Shown piece by piece: positions 16,693 to 24,631 of a stretch of DNA of 64,000 bases. Source of the DNA: Sulfitobacter sp. M05 (GTDB taxonomy: Bacteria; Pseudomonadota; Alphaproteobacteria; Rhodobacterales; Rhodobacteraceae); contig NZ_JABEDH010000004.1 of the NCBI RefSeq assembly GCF_029285175.1, forward strand, positions 1 to 64,000, in the 5' to 3' direction. The notes below the pieces were generated by a model, which was given only the letters and a program-made list of their open reading frames with translations, had not been told where the DNA came from and searched no databases. The first letter of the stretch is position 1; each line of letters begins with the position of its first letter. Made by a program: the position numbers and the translations under genes.

Positions 16693-17877
16693 ATGATCAA
16701 CATGCCTTTTGCCCGTAACGGTAACTTTTTGGGGCTGCTGGCCGCCAATACCATCCTTGGTGCGGCGATGCCGATGCTGATTATCCTTGGCGGGCTTGCG
16801 GGGCTGATGCTGTCGCCGACCACCGCGTTGGCGACTTTGCCGGCCTCGCTGCAGACACTGGCGGGGTTGTTTGCCGCGGCACCGTTTTCGATGATGATGG
16901 GGCGGTTTGGCCGCAAGACGGGGTTTGTGATCGGTGTGGCCCTGGCTGTCGCCGGGGCGTTGCTGGGCGTTTGGGCAATGCTCTCAGGCAGTTTCATTCT
17001 GTTGTGCGCCGGTCACCTTGCGCTGGGGGCGGCGCTTGCCTGTTTTCAGTTCTTTCGCTTCGCTGCCGCAGAGGTTGTCAGCCCTGAGTGGCAGCCGGTG
17101 GCGATTTCGCTGATGTTGACCTCGGGCTTGGTTGCGGCTTTTGCCGGGCCGCAGCTCTTTATCATGGCCAAGGATGCCTTGGCACCCGTTCCTTTGGCTG
17201 GGGCCTATGCGGCGATTGGCCTGATATCCGTGATCGGGCTTGTGCCGCTTGCCTTTGTGCGTATGCCAAAAGGATCGGCCCCGGCAAATCAAACATTTCG
17301 CGATCGGCTTGCGGCCCTTGCGGTGTTGCGGCGCAAACCGGTTCGGCGGGCAGTTGCAATCGGGGCGGTGTCACAAGGGATCATGGTGTTCCTGATGATC
17401 CCGACACCGCTGGCGATGGTCGGCTGTGGTTTTAGCGAGGCGGTCGCAGGGGATGTCATCCGTTGGCACGTCGTTGCAATGTTCGCCCCCAGTTTCTTCA
17501 CCGGGTTTCTGATCAAGCGTTTCGGGACAGAGCGCATTACACTTGCTGGTTTGGCCTTGCTGGTTGTCTCTGCGGTTGTTGCGCTTGGTGGTTTGTCCGG
17601 GGCGCATTTCTATGGCGCGCTTGTCTTGTTGGGGCTGGGGTGGAATTTTGGCTTTATCGGGGCGACAAACATGTTGGCAAATGTGGTGTCTGACGCGGAA
17701 AAGCCCATGGCGCAGGGGGCCAATGACACCGTGATTGCACTGGCCTCGACGCTATGTGCTTTTGCGGCGGGGGCCATCGTTGCGGGTTACGGATGGACGG
17801 TGCTGGCCTTGGCGGCGCTGGTTATTCTGGTGGCGGCATTGTGTTGCTTGCATTGGCCCGCGCGCCAACCCGCCTGA
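16693..17877 (+). CDS. MFS transporter
   Basis: A 394-residue membrane protein with about twelve hydrophobic segments and the loop 2-3 motif MMGRFGRKTGFVIG (about residues 57-70), diagnostic of the major facilitator superfamily. The short cytoplasmic centre (RMPKGSAPANQTFRDRLAAL) and overall size fit small-molecule exporters of the YfcJ/antimetabolite type. It is divergent from the GlxA-type regulator, so the pair may form a metabolite-sensing exporter unit. Substrate unknown. Confidence 0.85.
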   Translation: MINMPFARNGNFLGLLAANTILGAAMPMLIILGGLAGLMLSPTTALATLPASLQTLAGLFAAAPFSMMMGRFGRKTGFVIGVALAVAGALLGVWAMLSGSFILLCAGHLALGAALACFQFFRFAAAEVVSPEWQPVAISLMLTSGLVAAFAGPQLFIMAKDALAPVPLAGAYAAIGLISVIGLVPLAFVRMPKGSAPANQTFRDRLAALAVLRRKPVRRAVAIGAVSQGIMVFLMIPTPLAMVGCGFSEAVAGDVIRWHVVAMFAPSFFTGFLIKRFGTERITLAGLALLVVSAVVALGGLSGAHFYGALVLLGLGWNFGFIGATNMLANVVSDAEKPMAQGANDTVIALASTLCAFAAGAIVAGYGWTVLALAALVILVAALCCLHWPARQPA

Positions 17878-17944
17878 TAGGCACACCGTTGAGCCGTGAC
17901 AGGCCCACGGCATATCTCTTGCCCCACCCTCTGCTTTCCTTCAT

Positions 17945-17960
17945 ATTCAAATAGTAGAAT
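17945..17960. promoter_or_regulatory. SoxR-like operator in front of the first metallo-beta-lactamase gene
   Basis: ATTCAAATAGTAGAAT is identical in 13 of 16 positions to the core of the palindrome between soxW and soxX (ATTCAACTACTTGAAT) and is itself an imperfect palindrome with ATTC/GAAT arms. It lies 15 bases before the ATG at 17975, where a bound repressor would block transcription or initiation. This suggests that the gene belongs to the SoxR regulon although it is transcribed toward the sox genes from the far side. Confidence 0.55.
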
Positions 17961-17974
17961 TATTGGAGGGAAGG

Positions 17975-18892
17975 ATGGCGGTTTCAAGACGACAATTCCT
18001 CGCGGGGGCGGCGGGGGTCGCGGCCAGTCACGGCCTTGCACTGTTTCCCGCACAGGCCCATGCGCAGATCACCTTGGGCGACATGCGGCTGGATGTGGTC
18101 AGTGACGGATCGCTGACCTTGCCGGGCGGGTTTATCTTTGACCCCATGCCCAAGGCCGAATTGCTGCCGATCCTCGAAACGCTTGGGCAGTCTGCCGAGG
18201 TGCTGACCCCGCCATGCAACGTGACGTTGCTGCGTCATGGCGGACGCACCGTGCTGTTTGATGTCGGATCAGGGCCGGATTTTGCGCCGGACTCCGGCGA
18301 TTTGCTGGCGTCGCTTGCAGGATTGGATGTCACCCCTGACGAGGTGACCGACATTGTGTTTACCCATGCCCACCCGGATCATCTCTGGGGGCTGTTGGAT
18401 GATTTCGACGACCCGTTGTTCCCGCAGGCCCGTTATCTGATCGGGCAGGCAGAGTGGGAGTATTGGATGAACCCCAACACGGTGGACGAGATTGGCGAGG
18501 CCCGCCTGTCGTTTGCTGTTGGCGCCCAGCGGCGGCTTGCGTTGATCAAGGATCAGATCGGGTTTTTCGGCGATGGGGATGAGATTATGCCCGGCGTTGC
18601 CGCCCGTGCCAGCTACGGCCATACGCCCGGTCATATGGCGTTTGAGGTCCGGCAGGGCGGGGATGCGGTGATGATCCTCGGGGATTGTATCGGCAATGAT
18701 CATATCGCTTTCGCCAAACCGGAGTGGCACTCGGGGTCTGATCAGGACCCTGAAACTGCGGCAGCAACACGTCTGTCGTTGATGGACCAGCTGGCGCAGG
18801 AAAAGACCCGTGTCATTGGCTACCACCTCACCGGAAACGGTATCGGCTATGTTGATAAGACATCCGCCGGATATGCTTTTGTGAAGGAATAA
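17975..18892 (+). CDS. Tat-exported metallo-beta-lactamase-fold hydrolase of the sox locus
   Basis: The 305-residue precursor starts with a Tat signal (SRRQFLAGAAG) and a cleavable hydrophobic stretch ending near AQAHA. The mature part keeps the full metallo-beta-lactamase set: Asp in VLFDVGSG, HAHPDH (131-136), GHTPGH, GDCIGNDH and the final GYHLTGNG. Two zinc ions in the periplasm are therefore expected. It sits six bases before a second protein of the same fold and beside the sox genes, so a SoxG/SoxH-like role on thiols, thioesters or sulfane intermediates is possible. ATG 17975, five bases after GGAGG, is preferred to the TTG at 17963. A SoxR-like site lies just upstream. Confidence 0.8.
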   Translation: MAVSRRQFLAGAAGVAASHGLALFPAQAHAQITLGDMRLDVVSDGSLTLPGGFIFDPMPKAELLPILETLGQSAEVLTPPCNVTLLRHGGRTVLFDVGSGPDFAPDSGDLLASLAGLDVTPDEVTDIVFTHAHPDHLWGLLDDFDDPLFPQARYLIGQAEWEYWMNPNTVDEIGEARLSFAVGAQRRLALIKDQIGFFGDGDEIMPGVAARASYGHTPGHMAFEVRQGGDAVMILGDCIGNDHIAFAKPEWHSGSDQDPETAAATRLSLMDQLAQEKTRVIGYHLTGNGIGYVDKTSAGYAFVKE

Positions 18893-18897
18893 AATTC

Positions 18898-19842
18898 ATG
18901 CGACTGCTCTCCCTTATCTGTGCGTTGATTGCCGGCCCCGTTTTGGCCAGCGAGGACATCGCCGACCAGTATCCGGCGTCGATGCTGTATTCGAAACCGG
19001 TCGAGGTTATCCCGAATGTGTTTTCCGCCATCGGTGCCACAGCGCCGCCGACCTATGACAATGCCGGCCATAACAACAACCTTAGCTTTATCCTTACCGG
19101 TGATGGGGTGGTTGTGGTGAATGGCGGCGGATCATACCTTTTGGCCAAGGCATTGCATGACGAGATCAAGACAGTGACGGATCAGCCGGTCAAGCTGGTG
19201 CTGAATGAGAACGGGCAGGGCCATGCGATGCTGGGCAATTCCTATTGGGCAGAACAGGGGGTTGAAATTGTCGCCCATGTGGATGCCGCAGAGGAGTTTA
19301 AGGCCCATGGTGGTCAGGATCTGCGCGCGACACAGGCCCGTGTGAAAGAGCGGGCCGAACAAACCAAGGTAACCCTGCCGACCAAGACATTCGAAGATGA
19401 ATATCTGGTTGAGATGGGCGATATGCAGATCGAAGCGCGCTATCTCGGACCAGCCCACAGTCCCGGCGATATTGTGATCTGGCTGCCTGCGCAAAGTCTG
19501 GTCATATCGGGCGACGTTGCCTTTCATGAACGCATGTTGCCGATCTTTGAGCATACGATGACGGCGGATTGGGTCGAAACATGGAATGCCGCCTTTGAAC
19601 CGCTGGGCGCGACCTATGTCATTCCGGGGCACGGTCATCCCACCAACATGGATCAGGTGCGCCGCTATACGCATGATTACTTGGTCTATCTGCGCGAGAA
19701 GATCGGTGCGCATCTGGACGCGGGCGGTGATCTGGCTGACGCGTTTTATGTCGATCAGACCCCCTATAGGCATCTGGATACTTTCGAGGAGCTGGCCACC
19801 AAGAATGCAGGCCGGGTCTATGAACAGATGGAGTTTGAATAA
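18898..19842 (+). CDS. Metallo-beta-lactamase-fold protein with degenerate zinc motif, SoxH-like
   Basis: A periplasmic protein of 314 residues with a Sec signal peptide ending near VLAS. The fold is clear from GPAHSPGDIVIWLP (His187), ISGDVAF (Asp206) and the C-terminal IPGHGHP (His245). The first two metal motifs are broken: the usual Asp-x-Gly is VVNGGG (Asn75) and the H-x-H-x-D-H motif is replaced by the segment NENGQGHAMLGN (103-114), leaving no HxHxDH. It may bind one metal, bind none, or have a changed chemistry. It is coupled to the upstream hydrolase (six-base spacer) and lies in the sox locus, where Paracoccus has soxG and soxH, but the identity as SoxH is inferred. Confidence 0.75.
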   Translation: MRLLSLICALIAGPVLASEDIADQYPASMLYSKPVEVIPNVFSAIGATAPPTYDNAGHNNNLSFILTGDGVVVVNGGGSYLLAKALHDEIKTVTDQPVKLVLNENGQGHAMLGNSYWAEQGVEIVAHVDAAEEFKAHGGQDLRATQARVKERAEQTKVTLPTKTFEDEYLVEMGDMQIEARYLGPAHSPGDIVIWLPAQSLVISGDVAFHERMLPIFEHTMTADWVETWNAAFEPLGATYVIPGHGHPTNMDQVRRYTHDYLVYLREKIGAHLDAGGDLADAFYVDQTPYRHLDTFEELATKNAGRVYEQMEFE

Positions 19843-19963
19843 CGCGACAGCGGTCGCCGGGCGCGGCTGGACAGGGGCTGTCGGGCTGTGCCGTTGATCT
19901 GCGTCAATGCGGTTTGCCGGTCAAATCGATACCAAATGATCATGCCAAGCGGAGTTTTTGCCG

Positions 19964-21040
19964 ATGGAGAACCTGATCGACAGTTTCGGAGAGGGCCGGA
20001 TTTTATTCGGGTTTGCCGTGCTTATCGGTATGGTGTTCGGCGCTGCGGCCCAGCATTCTCGGTTTTGCCTGCGTGCGGCAACGATTGAGTTCTCGCATAA
20101 CATCTGGGGGCCGCGCATTGCCATCTGGTTTGTGGCTTTCAGTGCGGCGGTCCTTACGGTGCAATTGGCCATTGTGCTGGGCCATCTGGATTTGTCCGAT
20201 GCCCGCCAGATCGCGGCGCAGGGCAGTCTGTCGGGCGCGATACTGGGCGGGGCGCTGTTTGGCTCGGGGATGATATTGGCACGTGGTTGTGCCAGCAGGT
20301 TGCTGGTTCTGTCAGCCACGGGAAATCTGCGGGCCATTGTCACGGGACTGGTGCTGACCCTGACGGCGCAGGCCTCGTTACGGGGCGTCCTATCGCCGCT
20401 GCGTGAAAGTCTAAGCGCGATTTGGACAGTGGAAGGCGGCCCGTCCCGCGACCTTCTTGTCTATATCGGAATATCGCCGTTGAGCGCAGCGGTGATCGCC
20501 GGTGTCTGTGTGTTGCTGGCCATCGCATTCGCGGCCTATCGTGGCAAAGAAAAAAGCCGGATATTCGCGGCGGTGCTGGTCGGGGCGGCAATCTCGGCGG
20601 GCTGGATGGCAACCTACAGCGTGGCGCAAAACTCGTTTGAGGTGGTGCCGGTGTCCTCGATCACATTTACCGGGCCGTCAGCGGATACCTTGATGGGGTT
20701 TGTGAATGAACGCCAACTGCCGCTGAGCTTTGGATCGGGTCTTGTGCCGGGGGTGTTTCTGGGGGCTTTCCTGATGGCTTGGCTGTCCAAAGAGGCCAAA
20801 ATACAACGCTTTGAGCCACAGATGCCGATGGAACGCTATCTTCTGGGCGGCGTTATGATGGGCTTTGGCAGTATGCTGGCCGGTGGCTGTGCCGTGGGGG
20901 CGGGCATGTCGGGGGGCGCGATTTTTGCCCTTACCGCATGGCTGGCCTTGTTGTCGATGTGGGTTGGTGCGGTGCTGACCCAACGCATTTCCGAAGCGGG
21001 TCTTGGGGGTGGGATTGCGCGCCCGCGCGCACAATCCTAA
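19964..21040 (+). CDS. YeeE/YedE-type sulfur transporter (SoxT-like)
   Basis: The 358-residue membrane protein has two YeeE/YedE repeats, each ending in a conserved Gly-Cys element: LARGCASRLLVL in the first half and LAGGCAVGAGMSGG in the second. Thiosulfate-transporting members of this family (TsuA) use cysteines in such positions. It lies downstream of the two metallo-beta-lactamase genes and is convergent with the DUF302 gene, at the end of the sox locus. A second homologue closes the other side (32236-33291). Import of thiosulfate or another reduced sulfur compound is the likely role. ATG 19964, nine bases after GGAG, is preferred over TTG 19958. Confidence 0.82.
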   Translation: MENLIDSFGEGRILFGFAVLIGMVFGAAAQHSRFCLRAATIEFSHNIWGPRIAIWFVAFSAAVLTVQLAIVLGHLDLSDARQIAAQGSLSGAILGGALFGSGMILARGCASRLLVLSATGNLRAIVTGLVLTLTAQASLRGVLSPLRESLSAIWTVEGGPSRDLLVYIGISPLSAAVIAGVCVLLAIAFAAYRGKEKSRIFAAVLVGAAISAGWMATYSVAQNSFEVVPVSSITFTGPSADTLMGFVNERQLPLSFGSGLVPGVFLGAFLMAWLSKEAKIQRFEPQMPMERYLLGGVMMGFGSMLAGGCAVGAGMSGGAIFALTAWLALLSMWVGAVLTQRISEAGLGGGIARPRAQS

Positions 21041-21043
21041 TTG

Positions 21044-21481
21044 CTAATTCGCAACGGCCTCTTGGGCAATTTCGTCCAGCAGTGCCTGAACTTCTTGCAT
21101 CGGCCCTTTGGGATAATTGCGGTACCCGACCATGACGCGCCCCTCACGTTCGGCCACAAAAATTCCGTAGGGACAATGGGCGATGTTCATCGGGTCCACC
21201 TCCATCATTTTGCGTGACAGAACGGCGGAACAGAAAATAAAGATGTCTGCCGCCTCGAACAGGGGCTGTGTGCTGCCGACATCCGCGCCGGTACGTTTCA
21301 GCATTTCACCGGTGTGGCTGACATGGTCGATGACCAGCCCCTTGCCGACAATGGCACTTTCCACGCTAAAGGTAGCGTCGTCAAAACTGCCATCGAAATC
21401 GTAGACGGTCGAGGTGTCTTCGGCCTGCGCAGCAGCGCTCATAAAGAGGCTGGCGATGCCGGCGATTAGAAATGATCTCAT
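21044..21481 (-). CDS. Periplasmic DUF302 protein
   Basis: The 145-residue precursor has a Sec signal peptide (FLIAGIASLFMSAAAQA) and a DUF302-like core: FSVESAIVGKGLVIDHVSHTG, a Cys in IFIFCSAVLSRKMM, then IAHCPYGIFVAEREGRVMVGYRNYP (given in parts). DUF302 proteins occur widely beside sulfur-oxidation genes and may bind small ligands or help electron transfer; no function is proven. It follows soxF on the same strand across an apparent hairpin, and is convergent with the YeeE/YedE gene. ATG is preceded by GGGAGGA. Confidence 0.8.
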   Translation of the reverse strand: MRSFLIAGIASLFMSAAAQAEDTSTVYDFDGSFDDATFSVESAIVGKGLVIDHVSHTGEMLKRTGADVGSTQPLFEAADIFIFCSAVLSRKMMEVDPMNIAHCPYGIFVAEREGRVMVGYRNYPKGPMQEVQALLDEIAQEAVAN

Positions 21482-21528
21482 GTTGGTTCCTCCCGGATTA
21501 ATTCTATCAGTGTAAAGAAAGAACCGCA

Positions 21529-21560
21529 GCAGGGGCTTTGATGTATCGCAAAACCCCTGC
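21529..21560 (-). terminator. Hairpin between soxF and the DUF302 gene
   Basis: GCAGGGG (minus strand) pairs with CCCCTGC across a 21-base centre that itself contains TTT/AAA arms, and a T-rich stretch follows on the minus strand. It lies 8 bases after the soxF stop and could end or weaken the sox transcript before the DUF302 gene. Confidence 0.5.
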
Positions 21561-21568
21561 CGGAATAT

Positions 21569-22834
21569 CTAGCCGAACATATCTGCAGTGATGCCCGCGT
21601 ACCAACCTTCGGATTCCTCATAGGTCGCGCGGCGCAGATCGGCCGCTTCGCCGGTGGCGGAAATAAACCCGTCGACTTTGGCGATTTTCTCGTCTGTTGC
21701 CTCGTAGGTGGCCCCAACCTTGACGCCGTCGTTGGTGTCGATCAGTGACCAGCAGGTGTTGGAGAACTTGGCCGGGAATACCTTGGAACCGGTCAATGCC
21801 CCGCGCACCGCGTTGGCGCAAACCTTGGCCTGAGAGTTGGCCGAGAAGCCGGATTTTGGCATGTCGCCCTGTTGGGACGCGTCGCCCAGCACGTAAACGT
21901 CGGGGTCTGCTTTGGTTGACATATCTGCCGCGTTGACTGGTGCCCAATTGCCCTCTGTAACGCCGGCCAGTTCTGCGATCCGCCCGGCTTTCATCGCAGG
22001 AATGACGTTGCAGACATCCACTTGTGTGACCTCGCCATCGATGGTGACGGTCATGGCACCGGGATCAACCGAGACATTGCCACCACCGAAATCCTCGCCG
22101 ATCCAGTCAACCATACCTTCGTAATAGTTTGCCCAGCCTTCCTGAAACAGGCTCTGCTTGGAGAACTTCGCCTTTGGGTCGGCGATGATGATCTTGGCCG
22201 TTGGATTGTTGGCCTTGAGGAAATGCGCAACCATTGACACGCGTTCATAAGGCCCGGGGGGGCAGCGGAATGGATTTGGCGGCGCAACCATTGCAAAAGT
22301 GCCACCTTCGGGCATCGCCATCAGCTGGGCCTTAAGCAGTTCGGTCTGCGAGCCCCCTTTATAGGCGTGGGGCATGGCGTTTTGCGCAGAGACGTCCCAG
22401 CCCTCGACCGCGCCTTCGACAAAATCAATGCCTGGGCTGAGGATCAGCTTGTCATAGGGCAGGGAACCGCCCCCAGCGAGGGCCACGGTCTTGGCGGCGC
22501 GGTCCACACCTGTGGCCCAGTCGTGGATTACATTCACGCCACCGGCGGCCAGCGTGCCATAGCTGTGGCCAAGGTCGTCCATTTCCTTGAAACCGCCAAG
22601 ATAGAGGTTCGAGAAGAAGCAGGTGTAATACATCCGCGTTGGTTCGATCAACGTGACGTCCACTGCGCCTTTGCTGTCCTTGGCGATATAGCGTGCGGCG
22701 GTTGCCCCGCCCGCACCGCCGCCAATCACAACAACACGCGGTTTGCCATGGCCGGCGGCAAAAACACCGGGCGCGGCAAGTGTTACGGCGGCAGCGGCGC
22801 TGGTTCCGATAAAGGCACGTCTGTTCAGTGTCAT
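21569..22834 (-). CDS. soxF: SoxF, flavoprotein subunit of sulfide dehydrogenase type
   Basis: The 421-residue precursor carries a Tat signal (NRRAFIGTS) and an FAD-binding start (RVVVIGGGAGGATAARYIAK). YTCFFSN holds the Cys that covalently binds FAD in Allochromatium flavocytochrome c, FRCPPGPYERVSM and NTCWSLID carry the probable redox cysteines, and YVLGDAS is the second FAD contact. SoxF in Paracoccus has sulfide dehydrogenase activity and speeds up the Sox system. Its partner is the diheme SoxE encoded just upstream (26-base spacer). Translation begins at a normal ATG with GGGAGGAA before it. Confidence 0.93.
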   Translation of the reverse strand: MTLNRRAFIGTSAAAAVTLAAPGVFAAGHGKPRVVVIGGGAGGATAARYIAKDSKGAVDVTLIEPTRMYYTCFFSNLYLGGFKEMDDLGHSYGTLAAGGVNVIHDWATGVDRAAKTVALAGGGSLPYDKLILSPGIDFVEGAVEGWDVSAQNAMPHAYKGGSQTELLKAQLMAMPEGGTFAMVAPPNPFRCPPGPYERVSMVAHFLKANNPTAKIIIADPKAKFSKQSLFQEGWANYYEGMVDWIGEDFGGGNVSVDPGAMTVTIDGEVTQVDVCNVIPAMKAGRIAELAGVTEGNWAPVNAADMSTKADPDVYVLGDASQQGDMPKSGFSANSQAKVCANAVRGALTGSKVFPAKFSNTCWSLIDTNDGVKVGATYEATDEKIAKVDGFISATGEAADLRRATYEESEGWYAGITADMFG

Positions 22835-22860
22835 GTGGTTTCCTCCCGATGTGGCCCCGC

Positions 22861-23565
22861 TTATTCGAGGTCCCTAAAATACGCAGCAATCGCTGCAACC
22901 TCTTCGTCAGACAGGCGCCCGGCCATCATTTGCATGACGGGATGTGGTCTGAGCTTGCGTTTATAAGCATACATGGCGACGACAAAATCTTGCGTCGGCC
23001 ATCCGGAAATACCGGGGATGCCGTCATTGGCACCGCTGCTTTGGTGGCAGGTCGTGCATTCGCTGGCGAGATATTCACCATACTCTGGATCGCCCTGAAT
23101 GGCGAGGATCGCAGGATCCAGATCGTGATCGGTGCCGGTCGCGGTGGGTTCTGCTTCGGGGATGTCTGACGGATTGTCCGAATAGGCACGCAGATAGGCC
23201 AGCAGATGCGAGCGCTCCTCAATGTCTTTGATCCCGCGAAAGCTCATTCTGGTTTTCGAGATCAGCGCCTTGGGGTTTTCAATATAGGCATCAAGGGTCT
23301 TTTCCGTCCAGATCAGCCCGTCGTCACCGGCGCGGATCATGCTTTTGGAGTATTTAACATCCGCCACAGCACCCGCTGGCCGCCCAAAGATTCCGTTTAG
23401 ATGCGGTCCGACGCGGTTCTTGGCACCTTCACCTATTTCGTGGCAGGAAGTGCATTTGCGAAAAACATCGGCCCCTTTTTCCGGGTCACCCAATTCGTTC
23501 GACCATGCCATCCCTGCCGCGCAGATGGCGGCAAGGCTGAGGGCGGATTGGAGGGGCCAGCGCAT
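22861..23565 (-). CDS. soxE: SoxE, diheme cytochrome c
   Basis: SoxE is a 234-residue periplasmic cytochrome with a Sec signal peptide and two heme-binding sites, CTSCH (38-42) and CTTCH (170-174). The first domain has the class I pattern GPHLNGIFGRPAG and MSFRGI (Met ligand). The second ends with MAGRLSDEEVAAIAAYF, where the Met probably ligates heme 2. It accepts electrons from the SoxF flavoprotein. It lies four bases after soxD, in the same transcription unit. Confidence 0.92.
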   Translation of the reverse strand: MRWPLQSALSLAAICAAGMAWSNELGDPEKGADVFRKCTSCHEIGEGAKNRVGPHLNGIFGRPAGAVADVKYSKSMIRAGDDGLIWTEKTLDAYIENPKALISKTRMSFRGIKDIEERSHLLAYLRAYSDNPSDIPEAEPTATGTDHDLDPAILAIQGDPEYGEYLASECTTCHQSSGANDGIPGISGWPTQDFVVAMYAYKRKLRPHPVMQMMAGRLSDEEVAAIAAYFRDLE

Positions 23566-23569
23566 TCCG

Positions 23570-24631
23570 CTATTCCGTAACCGACTTGAGGTATTCGATC
23601 ACTGCGGCCTGATCCGCTTCTTTCTTGAGGCCCGCAAAGGACATTTTTGTGCCCTTCATGTATTTCTTGGGTTTGGCCAGAAACGCGGCAAGTTCGCCCT
23701 CTGTCCAGAGCAGACCATCCTTGCCGGCGGCCTGCATTGGTTTGGAGTATTTGAACCCCTCAACAGCACCAGCGGCCTGCCCGACGATCCCGGTCAGGAT
23801 CGGACCGGTGCGGTTCTTGGCACCCGCGCCCAGTTGGTGGCAGGATTTGCATTTCTTGAATACTTTCTCGCCCTTTTCTGCCAGATCGGCGTCAAATGCG
23901 GCAACGGTTTCTACCGCTGCGGTTTCCTCTGCCGGGGCTGCCGCGCTGGTTGCGGCAACCTCAACTGGTTGAGCTTCCTCGCTGTCTGCGACCGCGGTCT
24001 CTTCTTGCGGCGTTACGTCCAGAACCCTGGCCCGCATCGTCACTTTGACCTCTGACTTGCAATTTTCCATGCAGGGTTCGCCGGTCCATTTGCTGTATTC
24101 GGTTTCGGCACGGTTATCGAGAATGAAGCCATCCGCATTGGGCATGTCGACGTCGAAAAAACTTTCGTTTGAAAGCACAAAGTCATCTTCGATCAGATCG
24201 TTTGAATACAGGATATAGGCAACAATCGAATAGACGTCATCGTCACTCAGGGTGCCGGCATTGCCATAGGGCATTGACCGTTTGATGTAGTCAAAAGCGG
24301 TTGAAAGATAAGGCCAGTAAGAACCGACTGTTTTTAACGGGTCCTCGTGATCCAGTGTGTCTGCGCCACCGGCCAGTTTGGGCCAGTTGTCGATACCTTC
24401 GGCAAAGTCACCGTGACAAGCCGCACATTGGGTGGCAAAAATCTCTTCCCCGATCAGTGCATCACCAGAGCCAACTGGCAATCCGGTGCCGTCAGGGCGG
24501 ATGTCCCCATCCCATGCGGCAATCTCATCGGGCAGGGCTGCACGTCCGAGGCCAAATTTTTCTGCGAGGGCAGGGACGGCCGTCAGGGCAAGGGCACCTG
24601 CCAGTGCGGTTGATTTAAGAAACTTCGACAT
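23570..24631 (-). CDS. soxD: SoxD, diheme cytochrome c subunit of sulfane dehydrogenase
   Basis: The 353-residue SoxD pairs with SoxC to oxidise the SoxY-bound sulfane to the sulfone state. It has a signal peptide, a first heme motif CAACH (69-73) in a c-type domain, an extended middle region, an Ala/Pro/Glu-rich linker (about residues 206-248) and a second class I cytochrome domain with CKSCH (261-265) and MSFAGL as the Met ligand. The start lies inside soxC, overlapping it by 17 bases, which ties production of the two subunits together. A complete SoxCD means the organism should oxidise thiosulfate fully to sulfate without sulfur globules. Confidence 0.95.
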   Translation of the reverse strand: MSKFLKSTALAGALALTAVPALAEKFGLGRAALPDEIAAWDGDIRPDGTGLPVGSGDALIGEEIFATQCAACHGDFAEGIDNWPKLAGGADTLDHEDPLKTVGSYWPYLSTAFDYIKRSMPYGNAGTLSDDDVYSIVAYILYSNDLIEDDFVLSNESFFDVDMPNADGFILDNRAETEYSKWTGEPCMENCKSEVKVTMRARVLDVTPQEETAVADSEEAQPVEVAATSAAAPAEETAAVETVAAFDADLAEKGEKVFKKCKSCHQLGAGAKNRTGPILTGIVGQAAGAVEGFKYSKPMQAAGKDGLLWTEGELAAFLAKPKKYMKGTKMSFAGLKKEADQAAVIEYLKSVTE

